A stretch of 18,408 nucleotides of DNA from NCBI GenBank assembly GCA_023389095.1, contig JAEWFB010000446.1:1-18408 (forward strand), written 5' to 3'. The DNA is from Actinomycetes bacterium. Lineage in GTDB: Bacteria; Actinomycetota; Actinomycetes; Actinomycetales; Dermatophilaceae. The notes under the pieces were generated by a model. The model worked only from the letters and a program-made list of their open reading frames with translations, was not told the origin of the DNA and did not search any database. Position numbers and translations under genes: made by a program. Positions 7,938-16,400 of this stretch are shown piece after piece; position 1 is the stretch's first letter, and every line of letters begins with the position of its first letter.

Positions 7938-8292
7938 GCTGGCTCCAGACCTGCTGGAGGCGGGCGATGAGGATCGCGACGACGAAAGCCCCGCCGAGCA
8001 CGACGCCCATGGCCCACTGCGACTTCTCCTTGATCGCGATGACGACGGTGGCCGGCGGCACGAGCAGGACGGTGAACAGATACGCGATGAAGGTGGCCCG
8101 CTCGGCACCGTCGGCGATGGCCGAGGCCTTCGTCAGCCCGACGACGAGCTGGACGAGCAGCCCGACCTCGAGGGCGAGCGCGGTGATGACGACGGGGTCA
8201 TCGACCAGCCGTCGCCGCAGCAGGTGGTGGGCCGCCAGGAGGGCGAGCACGCCGCTGCCGACGAGCAGCACGACGGTGAGCGGTTGGAGCAC
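7930..8292 (-). CDS. small four-helix membrane protein of unknown function
   Basis: A 120-residue protein, almost wholly membrane-embedded, with helices at about 4-22, 34-52, 67-87 and 93-112. Charged loops (HHLLRRRLVDD, IADGAER, AIKEKSQ) separate them. There is no signal peptide or catalytic motif. The start is a GTG at 8292, six bases after a TAGGCT hexamer and with no Shine-Dalgarno sequence. It heads a coupled pair with the next membrane gene (eight-base overlap). No function is recognised. Confidence 0.82.
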   Translation of the reverse strand: MLQPLTVVLLVGSGVLALLAAHHLLRRRLVDDPVVITALALEVGLLVQLVVGLTKASAIADGAERATFIAYLFTVLLVPPATVVIAIKEKSQWAMGVVLGGAFVVAILIARLQQVWSQHV

Positions 8293-8298
8293 GCGGCG

Positions 8299-8304
8299 AG
8301 CCTA
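8299..8304 (-). promoter_or_regulatory. -10 element TAGGCT before the membrane-protein pair
   Basis: Minus-strand TAGGCT is followed by six bases and the GTG at 8292, consistent with a leaderless message starting at the GTG. It lies about 30 bases from an oppositely oriented TAGGTT, which makes 8293-8409 a divergent promoter region. Confidence 0.5.
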
Positions 8305-8334
8305 CTGCGTGGGTCCGGCCCGATCCTCGACCGG

Positions 8335-8340
8335 TAGGTT
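8335..8340 (+). promoter_or_regulatory. -10-like TAGGTT for the ADP-ribosylglycohydrolase fusion gene
   Basis: TAGGTT would place a transcript start near 8347-8348. That gives a leader of about 62 bases to the GTG at 8410, which has a GAGGAG ribosome site at 8398-8403. An in-frame GTG at 8350 would be almost leaderless and is a less likely alternative start. Confidence 0.35.
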
Positions 8341-8409
8341 TCCCCTGAGGTGGCGCGCCGGCGTCCACCGGACCTGCCGTCACCTGACGTGAACACCGAG
8401 GAGCCTGCC

Positions 8410-9855
8410 GTGCCGATCCGCCCCATCGCGGTCGACCGCGCCGCCGGCGTGCTCCTCGGGCAGGCGTGCGGCGACGCGCTCGGCGTGCCCTACGAGATGG
8501 CCGCGCCGCCCGTCGGCGAGGCCGTCATGAAGGGTGGCGGCCTGGGCCCGTACGGGCCCGGTGAGTGGAGCGACGACACGCAGATGACGCTCTGCGTGGC
8601 GCGGGCCGCCGCCGTGGGACTCGACCTCACCTCACCGCGCGGGCTCGACGAGGTGGCCGACGCGTTCACGGCCTGGCTCGACGGCGGCGCCACCGACGTC
8701 GGCACCCAGACGCGGGCGGTGCTCACCGAGGCCCGGACCCTCGAGGGCCGCCCGAACGAGCGCCTGACGCGCGCCAGCGAGAACCTCCACGCCCGCACCG
8801 GGCTGACGGCCGGCAACGGCGCCCTGATGCGCACCTCCATCGTCGGGCTCTCGGCCCTCACCGACCGCGACGCCACGGCCCGGGCCGCGCGCGCCGTCGC
8901 CGAGCTGACCCACGCCGACCCGCTCGCCGGTGACTCGGCGGTGCTGTGGTCCGAGGCGATCCGCGTCGCCGTCACCGAGGGCCGCCTCGACCTCACGGCC
9001 GGCCTCGACCTCGTCAGCGCGCTGCACGCCGGCCACTGGGGCGACTGGATCGAGGCTGCCACCGGCGCCGACCCGGGCGCCTTCGGCGACAACGGCTTCA
9101 CCGTGACCGCCCTGCAGGACGCGTGGGCCGCCATCACCTCGACCGACCGCGGCGACGGCTCGGCCATGCACCTGCAGCGCGGGCTGCAGGCCGCTGTCCG
9201 GGCCGGCCACGACACCGACACCGTCGCAGCCATCGCCGGTTCCCTGCTCGGCGCACGCTACGGCGCCTCGGCGGTGCCGACGCAGTGGCGCCGGATGGTC
9301 CACGGCTGGCCGGGCCTGCGCGCCCACGACCTCGTCGAGCTCGCCGTGTCGACCTCGATCGGCGGCAGGCGCCACGGCGAGTGGCCGTCCGTCGAGTCGA
9401 TGGCCGACCCCGACGTGCCGCCCCTCGCCCAGCCGCACCCCATCGACCCCGACATCCTCCTCGGCAGCATCACCGATCTCGGCCGCGTCCGCGAGCTCGG
9501 CGTCCAGGCCGTCGTGTCGCTGTGTCCCCTCGGGCTGCGGGACATCCCGGCCGAGGGCATGTCGGCGCGCGACCACATCGAGTTCTGGATCAACGAGCAC
9601 GACGACCAGGAGCTCAACCCGCACCTCGACTTCGTCCTCGACGACGCGTCGTCGGCGCTGCGCCAGTTCCGGGCCGAGGGCAAGCGCGTGCTCGTGCACT
9701 GCCACCACGGCGGCGACCGTGCCCCCGCCGTCGCGCTGCGCTACGCCGTCGACCTCGGGGTCGCGCCCGAGCTGGCCGAGCGCTCGATCCGGGCCGCCAT
9801 GCCGGGCATCCGCGGCGAGGGGCGGCTGTGGGACGTCGCCGCGCACGGCGCCTGA
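8410..9855 (+). CDS. ADP-ribosylglycohydrolase fused to a dual-specificity-phosphatase-like domain
   Basis: A 481-residue two-domain protein. The N-terminal part (about 1-330) is an ADP-ribosylglycohydrolase (DraG/ARH family), whose members remove ADP-ribose from proteins or small molecules with two Mg ions. It carries GQACGDALGVPYE near the start, WSDDTQM with Asp55-Asp56, NGALMRTS, and GHDTDTVAAIAGSLLGARYG with Asp268/Asp270; these are the metal-binding motifs. The C-terminal part (about 345-481) resembles a dual-specificity phosphatase, with signature HCHHGGDRA giving Cys431 and Arg437 (HCX5R) and a possible general acid Asp398 or Asp399 about 32 residues earlier. The GTG at 8410 is chosen for its GAGGAG site six bases upstream; in-frame GTGs at 8389 and 8350 lack one. 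No signal peptide, so probably cytoplasmic. The true substrate is unknown. It converges on the nuclease-helicase gene with 32 bases between stops. Confidence 0.9.
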   Translation: MPIRPIAVDRAAGVLLGQACGDALGVPYEMAAPPVGEAVMKGGGLGPYGPGEWSDDTQMTLCVARAAAVGLDLTSPRGLDEVADAFTAWLDGGATDVGTQTRAVLTEARTLEGRPNERLTRASENLHARTGLTAGNGALMRTSIVGLSALTDRDATARAARAVAELTHADPLAGDSAVLWSEAIRVAVTEGRLDLTAGLDLVSALHAGHWGDWIEAATGADPGAFGDNGFTVTALQDAWAAITSTDRGDGSAMHLQRGLQAAVRAGHDTDTVAAIAGSLLGARYGASAVPTQWRRMVHGWPGLRAHDLVELAVSTSIGGRRHGEWPSVESMADPDVPPLAQPHPIDPDILLGSITDLGRVRELGVQAVVSLCPLGLRDIPAEGMSARDHIEFWINEHDDQELNPHLDFVLDDASSALRQFRAEGKRVLVHCHHGGDRAPAVALRYAVDLGVAPELAERSIRAAMPGIRGEGRLWDVAAHGA

Positions 9856-9887
9856 CCCGCGCGTGCCGGGCCGTGGCCGGTGCGACC

Positions 9888-12800
9888 TCAGACGGCCTTG
9901 GCCTCGTCGACGAACCGGCACAGCGCGTTGACCGCGCGCAGCTCCTCAGGCGTGTGGACGGCGGCGTCGAGCAGCTGCGGTGAGCCGACGACGACGGCCA
10001 TCGCCTTGGCCCGGGAGATCGCGACGTTGAGACGGTGCAGGTCGTAGAGGAACGGCACGCCGCGTGGCGCCAGGGCCGCACTCGTGCTCGCCAGGGAGTA
10101 CACGACGACGGCCGCCTGCTGCCCCTGGAACCGGTCGACGGTGCCGACGCGCACCCCCTCCGGCAGGGCGTGCGAAAGCGTCGAGACGTGTGCGTTGTAC
10201 GGCGCCACAACGAGGACGTCCTCGGGCTCCATCGGCCGCGTGCGTCCGTCGGCGTCGGTCCACGACCCGCGCAGGAGGTCGGCCACGAGCCCGCGCACGA
10301 CGTGTGCCTCCGCGAGGCTGGTCTGCTCGGACGGCACCGGGTGCTCGACGGCGACCCAGCGCAGGCCGTCGCCGGACAGCGCCCCCGGGGCGTCGACCCC
10401 GAGACGTTCGCGCCCGGGCGCCGACTCGAGGCGGCCCTCGTAGGCCAGATCGGACACGAAGGCCGTCAGGCTCGGGTGCATCCGGTGGGTGCGGTCGAGG
10501 AAGATGCCGCGCCCGGGCGGGATGACGTCGTGGACCAGCGGTTCGTGCCCGGCCTCGCCGGCGTCCTCGGTGCGCAGGTGGTCCAGGGCCGAGACCCCCG
10601 AACCGAAGGGGTGCACCGCCTTGGTCGGCTGCGTGAGCTGTTGCGGGTCGCCGAGCAGCACGAGCGACCGGGCCGCGGGCGCGACGGCGACCGCGTTGGC
10701 GAGGGAGAACTGCCCGGCCTCGTCGATGACGAGCACGTCGACGGCGTCGGTGAGGTCCTCGCGGGCCCAGAGCCACGCGGTGCCCCCGACGAGCCGGGCC
10801 TCACCGGAGCGGATCGCCGCGACGACCTCGGCATTGTCGGTGCTGTGCCGCACGAGCGAGCCGGCGTCCTCGCGCTCCCCGCCCTCCTCGGCGTTCGTGC
10901 CGTCCTTGTGCCAGGCGGGCCGCCCGACCTCGCGGAGCAGGTTGAGCACGACGGCGTGCGACTGGGCGGTGACCCCGACCGTGAGACCGGCGTCGAGCAG
11001 CTCGCGGACGAGGGCGGAGCCGGCGAACGTCTTGCCCGTGCCGGGTGGTCCCTGGACGGCGAGCACCTGACCGGTCAGGCCCGACCCGACGCGGACGACG
11101 GCATCCTTCGGGGTCTCACCCGCGCGGACGGCGAGCACCTCGGCGGGCGGCACGACGCGGTCGAGCAGGCGCGTCGCGAGGTTCGTCCGGCCGGCGAGCG
11201 CGAGCTCGCCGGTGCGGGCGATGGACTGGCGCAGGACGGCGTCCATGATCGGCCCGGGACCGCCGATCCCCCGGGGCCGCGGCGGCTCCAGGGTGCGCTT
11301 CATCGACAGCTCGACCCAGCCCTCGACCGGGTCGACCGCGACGACCTTGCCGACCGGCACGTGCGTGTCGACGTCGGGCACGTACTTACCGAGCGACACC
11401 TTGCAGTCCTGCGGCGGGAACGGGTAGCGCCAGATGCGCGACAGCTTGATTTGCCCCACCTCCACCGGCGCACCGAGGTCGCCGATGGCCGTGGGGTCCT
11501 CGACGAGCTCGACGGTGTCGAGCTCCTTGTAGCGGAAGAAGTCCCACCACTCCGGACGCTTCTCGCGCCGGTGCCAGCCGACGCACCCGGCGAGCAGCTC
11601 GGACCCGGCGTCGACGAGGCGCTCGGTGAGGTCGATCTCGGCGCGCTCCTCGTCGGAGATCTCCTTGAGGTCCTCGGGCAGCGGCCGCGTCAGGACGTGT
11701 CCGGCAGCCTCGAGCTCGTGGCGGCGGCCCTCGAGCCAGTCGTGCAGCGCGAGGGTCGAGCGGACGTCCTCCTCGTTGTAGCGACGGATGTCGGCGAGGA
11801 TCGCGGGGTCGGCGGTGCCGTCGCCCCGGCCGGCCAGCCAGCGCTCGTACTCGACGACCGAGGACAGGCCGTCGGCGACGCCGTCGCCCTCGGCCGAGCG
11901 CGTGTGGCCCCAGTAGAACTCCTCGAGCTTCTTGATCGAGTAGGAGCCCTTGCTGATGCGCACGCCCTGGCGCACGACGGCGTAGAGGTCGACGAACACC
12001 TCGTGGCGCAGCAGCTGGTCGAGCTGGGCCTCGCGCGTGGCGTGCTGGCCGACGAGGCGCTTGAGGGCGGTGGTCTCGTACGGGGCGTAGTGGTAGACGT
12101 GCATGTCCGGGTGCTGCCGCCAGCGCTCGGTGAGCCAGTCGACGAGGCCGGTGGTGAGGCGGCCCTCCTCGGCGAAGTCGTGGGCCCAGAAGTCGACGAA
12201 CTCCCCCTGCCGGGTCCAGATGCCGGCGAGGTACTCGCGCCCCGCGCCTCCCTCCGCCCAGGGGTCGCCCTCGAAGTCGAGGTAGACGTCGCCCTCGTCG
12301 GGCTCCGGCAGCATCTGCAGGCCGCGGCCGGGCTCGGGGTCGAGCAGCTCGTACTGGGCCCGGCCGGTCTCGCGCTCGGCGAGCTGGAGCCGGGCCTGCT
12401 GGAGCAGGCGCCGCCGCGTCGTGGCCGACAGCGCGGGCGCCAGCTGCTCCTCGGTGGACCCGGCCAGCGAGCGGAGCGTCGGGACCCCGAGCTGCACGAG
12501 TGCCGCGCGGTGGTCGGCGCGCATGCCCGCCACCTGCACGAGGTCGTCGCGGTCGAGCCACTCCTGCGCGCACCGGTCCTTCCACCGGCACTGGCCGCAG
12601 TGCTGCACGCGGGCCGACTCGGTCGGCTGCGGCCGCTCGATGGCATCGAGCAGCTCCTCGCGGCGGCGACGGGCGTACGGTGCGACGTCGACGAGCCGCC
12701 ACGGGTGCTGCTCCTGGTCGCCGGTGACCACGGTGAGCCACTGCGGCGCGATGCCCTGGAGGGTCTCCAGGCGCGCGGCGTACGTGGCCATCTGCAGCAG

Positions 12801-13262
12801 GGCCGGCACCTTGAGACGCCGGGCCAGCTTGGTGTCGGCGACGTCGTAGCGCCACGGACCGAACGTGCTGCGCTCGCCCTCGGGCAGGTCGACGCGCAGG
12901 AGGAAGTCGGCCAGGCCCACCCAGTGGCCGTCGTAGAAGGTGGCCTGGTAGACGACGTCGACGCCGCGGCGCATCGCCTCGACGGTGGCCTCCTCGGCGG
13001 CGGCGCCGGCCAGGCCCAGCGCCGCGACGTCGAGCACCTCGCGGCCCTCGGAGCGCAGCCGATCGAGGTAGGCGCGCTCGTGCTCGAGGCCCTTGGCGAA
13101 GACGAGGTTGAGCGAGTCGTCGGGCGCGACCCGCGCGCGGGCCCCGTCGGGCGTCCGCGGCGCCCCCAGCGCCTCGAGGTCGAGCGTCGTGATGTGCGCG
13201 CAGGCCACGTGCTTCGTGAGGTCCGTGGGTGACAGGACGAGGTGGCCGTCGATGCGCTGCAT
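9888..13262 (-). CDS. TM0106-family RecB-like nuclease fused to a superfamily 1 DNA helicase
   Basis: An 1124-residue protein combining three modules. Residues 1-240 form a PD-(D/E)XK nuclease of the Cas4/AddB kind: Asp119, Asp143-x-Lys145, and Gln157-x3-Tyr161 are the catalytic motifs, while Cys21 and the cluster Cys222, Cys225, Cys231 are positioned to hold a 4Fe-4S cluster. Residues about 325-510 look like an RNase H-fold 3'-5' exonuclease, with D329-F-E331, HVYHYAPYE, and YNEED ending at Asp499. The last part is a Dna2/Upf1-like helicase with Walker A GPPGTGKT at 738-745, Walker B DEAG from 847, GDPQQL, RMHP, VDRFQGQ and AISRAK. This suggests DNA end processing or repair; the biological role of the family is not established to my knowledge. 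The ATG at 13262 follows CATACT by six bases; an upstream in-frame start would add 22 non-conserved residues. Confidence 0.93.
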   Translation of the reverse strand: MQRIDGHLVLSPTDLTKHVACAHITTLDLEALGAPRTPDGARARVAPDDSLNLVFAKGLEHERAYLDRLRSEGREVLDVAALGLAGAAAEEATVEAMRRGVDVVYQATFYDGHWVGLADFLLRVDLPEGERSTFGPWRYDVADTKLARRLKVPALLQMATYAARLETLQGIAPQWLTVVTGDQEQHPWRLVDVAPYARRRREELLDAIERPQPTESARVQHCGQCRWKDRCAQEWLDRDDLVQVAGMRADHRAALVQLGVPTLRSLAGSTEEQLAPALSATTRRRLLQQARLQLAERETGRAQYELLDPEPGRGLQMLPEPDEGDVYLDFEGDPWAEGGAGREYLAGIWTRQGEFVDFWAHDFAEEGRLTTGLVDWLTERWRQHPDMHVYHYAPYETTALKRLVGQHATREAQLDQLLRHEVFVDLYAVVRQGVRISKGSYSIKKLEEFYWGHTRSAEGDGVADGLSSVVEYERWLAGRGDGTADPAILADIRRYNEEDVRSTLALHDWLEGRRHELEAAGHVLTRPLPEDLKEISDEERAEIDLTERLVDAGSELLAGCVGWHRREKRPEWWDFFRYKELDTVELVEDPTAIGDLGAPVEVGQIKLSRIWRYPFPPQDCKVSLGKYVPDVDTHVPVGKVVAVDPVEGWVELSMKRTLEPPRPRGIGGPGPIMDAVLRQSIARTGELALAGRTNLATRLLDRVVPPAEVLAVRAGETPKDAVVRVGSGLTGQVLAVQGPPGTGKTFAGSALVRELLDAGLTVGVTAQSHAVVLNLLREVGRPAWHKDGTNAEEGGEREDAGSLVRHSTDNAEVVAAIRSGEARLVGGTAWLWAREDLTDAVDVLVIDEAGQFSLANAVAVAPAARSLVLLGDPQQLTQPTKAVHPFGSGVSALDHLRTEDAGEAGHEPLVHDVIPPGRGIFLDRTHRMHPSLTAFVSDLAYEGRLESAPGRERLGVDAPGALSGDGLRWVAVEHPVPSEQTSLAEAHVVRGLVADLLRGSWTDADGRTRPMEPEDVLVVAPYNAHVSTLSHALPEGVRVGTVDRFQGQQAAVVVYSLASTSAALAPRGVPFLYDLHRLNVAISRAKAMAVVVGSPQLLDAAVHTPEELRAVNALCRFVDEAKAV

Positions 13263-13268
13263 GCCCCG

Positions 13269-13274
13269 AGTATG
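13269..13274 (-). promoter_or_regulatory. -10-like CATACT before the nuclease-helicase gene
   Basis: CATACT matches four of six positions of TATAAT and is followed by six bases and the ATG at 13262. No Shine-Dalgarno sequence is seen, so a leaderless message is likely. It is weaker than the TANNNT boxes elsewhere in the window. Confidence 0.4.
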
Positions 13275-13361
13275 CCGACGGCGTCCGACAGCGTCGCGGA
13301 CCGCCGGCGGGCGCACCGGCGCGTCCACCCGATTCCTCGCGCGGGCACCCGTGCGGTCGGA

Positions 13362-13367
13362 TACGTT
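13362..13367 (+). promoter_or_regulatory. possible -10 TACGTT for the subtilase gene
   Basis: TACGTT in the 197-base spacer would put a transcript start near 13374 and a leader of about 85 bases before the protease GTG. It is supported only by TANNNT similarity. The rest of the spacer shows no gene; it contains a 10-base palindrome (CCGCCGGCGG, 13301-13310) of no clear meaning. Confidence 0.25.
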
Positions 13368-13449
13368 GCCCCACGCGCGGCAGGCATGGTTCGGGGGCGA
13401 GTGCCCCTGCGCACGGGCCCGAGCGGGTCGGTGCGAACGGAGCCGCGCG

Positions 13450-13455
13450 AGGAGG
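13450..13455 (+). promoter_or_regulatory. Shine-Dalgarno AGGAGG of the subtilase gene
   Basis: A full-consensus AGGAGG is separated by four bases from the GTG at 13460. The out-of-frame ATG at 13456 directly abuts it and is too close to be used. This site fixes the protease start and contrasts with the apparently leaderless neighbours. Confidence 0.75.
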
Positions 13456-13459
13456 ATGA

Positions 13460-16400
13460 GTGTCGATCGACTCTCGGGGCCCGCGGCGTCGTCGCGGTCT
13501 GGTTGGCACGGTGAGCGCAGGCGCCGCAGCGGCCCTCGTCGCCGCGACCCTCGGGGCGACGCCTGCAGGCGCCGACCCGCACGCGACGGTCAAGCACCGG
13601 AACGACAAGCAGCTGCCGGCCGGCGTCAGGGGAGCCGGCTCGCTGGCCCTCGGCACGCAGCGCGCCGCCGGGGACAAGGTGGACCAGAACCTCCGCCGGG
13701 CCACCGGCACCGTCGACGTCATGCTCGAGCTCGACGCCGCCCCGGCGTCGCGCGCCTTCGGCCAGGCCCGCGGTCGCGGCCTCGCCGCGGCCAGGAGCGC
13801 CGCCCGCACCCAGACGTCCGCGGTCAAGGCGGCCCAGCGGTCGGTCGAGAGCCGGTTCACGGCCGGCGCGACCCGCGCCCGCACCCTCTACCGCGCGCAC
13901 GCCGCGTACTCCGGCATCGCCGTGCAGACCGACGCGAGCCGGCTCGCCGCGCTCGCCGCGATCCCCGGCGTCAAGGCGATCCACCGGCTCACCCCGAAGT
14001 CCACGTCCAACAGCGCGTCGGTGCCGCTCATCGGCGCGCCGAAGGTGTGGGCCGGCACCGGCAACACCGGAGACGGCGTCCGCATCGGCATCATCGACAC
14101 CGGCATCGACTACACGCATGCCGACTTCGGCGGCCCCGGCACGACCGCGGCCTACGAGGCCGCCAAGGCCTCCACGACCTTCGCCGGTACCGCGAAGGTC
14201 GTCGGCGGCCACGACTTCGCCGGCGACGCCTACAACGGGGACGACCCCGCGTCCGTCCCGGTCCCCGACGAGAACCCGCTCGACTGCGACGGCCACGGCT
14301 CACACGTCGCCGGCACGGCCGCGGGCCTCGGCGTCGCGGCCGACGGCACCACGTGGACCGGCGGCTACGCCGACCCGATCGACCCGGCGCAGGTCCGCAT
14401 CGGCCCGGGGGTCGCGCCCGGCGCGAGCCTCTACGCCCTCAAGGTCTTCGGCTGCACCGGTTCGACCAACCTCGTCGGGCAGGCCCTCGACTGGGCGGCC
14501 GACCCGAACGGCGACGGCGACGTCTCGGACCACCTCGACGTCGTCAACATGTCGCTCGGCAGCTCCTACGGCTCCCCGCAGGACCCCGACGCCGTCGCCT
14601 CGAACAACCTCGCGGCGCTCGGCACCATGGTCGTCGCCTCGATCGGCAACTCCGGCGACGTCTACGAGGTCGGCGGCTCGCCGGGCAACGCCCGACGCGT
14701 CCTCGGCGTCGCCGCCTCCGACGACGGCAACGACGTCGTCGACGGCCTCAAGGTCGACTCCCCCGCCGGCATCGAGCCGGCCGACACCATCGACGGCGAC
14801 CAGGACAACGTCTTCGCGGCGATGCGCTCCGTCGCCTACGACTGGGCCGGCAGGCCCGGCGTCTCCGACGCGCCCGTCGTGACCGTCGGAGACTGGTCCG
14901 AGCCGGCGGCCGCCGCCGACGCGACGACCCAGGAGAACAACACCGACGGCTGCGACGCCTACACCGGCGACGACGCCGCGAAGGTGGCCGGCAAGGTCGT
15001 CCTGCAGATGTGGCTGGACGGCAACGGCCGCCGCTGCGGCTCGGCGGTCCGCGCGGCCATGGCCAAGGCGGCAGGAGCCGTCGGGGTCGTCTACGGCAGC
15101 GACTCCAACGCGTTCTCCGCCGGTGTCACGGGCGACGCCGGCATCCCGGCGATGCTCCTCGTCAAGCAGGGCCGCGACGCGATCAAGGCCCGGCTCGACG
15201 CGTCGACCGAGGTCCGCGTCACCCTGACGAACGACCTGCGCAACGCGGTCACCGTCAAGAACCCCGGTGCGGTCGACCAGCTCGCGAGCTTCTCCTCGCG
15301 CGGCGTCGGCGTGGCCGGTGGCATCAAGCCCGACGTCGCGGCGCCCGGCGTCACGACGTTCTCGGCCGCGGTCGGCACGGGCAACGAGGGCATCGCCGAG
15401 TCCGGCACCTCGATGGCCTCCCCGCACGTGGCCGGCGAGGCCGCCCTCGTGCGCGCCGCCCACCCGTCGTGGACGGTCGAGGAGGTCAAGGCGGCCATCA
15501 TGAACACGGCCACCCAGGACGTCTTCGTCGGACCGGACCACACCGGCGCCGTCTACGGCCCCGAACGGGTCGGGTCAGGACGCGTCGTGGCCGACGCAGC
15601 GGTCGACACCGCGACGCTCGCCTACGTCACCGACGACGCGGGCGCGGTCAGCGTCTCGTTCGGCCCGGTGGCGGTCACCTCGGCGACCCAGTCGCTGACC
15701 AAGACGGTCCGCGTCGTCAACAAGCGGCCCGTCACCGCGGCGTCGTACACGCTGTCCTACGACGCGGCGCACGAGACGCCCGGCGTGACCTACACCTTCA
15801 GCCCGTCCCAGGTCCGCGTGCCCGCGGGCGGCTCGGCCGACGTCAAGGTCACCGCGACGTTCACCCGCTCGCAGCTGCGCGCCGTCGCCGACCCGACCGC
15901 GGCCGCCGACCCGCTCGACGAGGGCATCATGCGCAACCAGCGCACCGACGCCAGCGGGCGGATCGTCCTGTCCCCGGTCGACGGCACGTCCGGCGGCGAC
16001 CTGCGCGTCCCGGTCTGGTCGGCCCCGCGCCCGGCCTCGACGATGAAGGCGGCCCCGAGCACGACCGTCACCGGCTCGGCCCGGGTCCAGGCCTCGTCGC
16101 TGCCGCTCACCGGCTCCGGTCTCGACACCGCGGTCTCCGGCGAGGCTCCGACGCCGGAGGACTACGAGTCGACGGTCTCGACCTTCCAGCTGCAGGCCAC
16201 GAGCCCGCGCATCCCCGACTGCTCGCCCTCGCGGGTGCTCGACTGCCTCGAGACGCCCGACGACCGCGGCGCCGACCTGCGCTACGTCGGCTCGGCCTCC
16301 GACTGGGCCGGCTGGGTCGACCCCAAGGACGCCGTGCTGACCTTCGGGATCAGCACCCAGGGCCCGTGGCGCACGCCGGCCAGCGAGAACGAGTTCGACG

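Noticed and set aside
6209..8017. A 602-codon version of the FemAB-like protein starting at 8017
   Set aside because: Its first 190 residues are a shifted reading of the two membrane-protein genes. The Fem homology begins at the ATG at 7447.
9856..9887. A possible bidirectional terminator between the convergent genes
   Set aside because: The GC-rich 32 bases contain only CCGG-type self-complementary bits with too little loop; no convincing stem could be drawn.
10035..13232. A 1065-codon plus-strand open frame
   Set aside because: It is antisense to the nuclease-helicase gene, with biased composition and no domain.
11386..14296. Long minus-strand open frames across the divergent spacer and the start of the subtilase
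   Set aside because: They cross two real genes in the wrong frame and are of shadow-type Arg/Ala/Pro composition.
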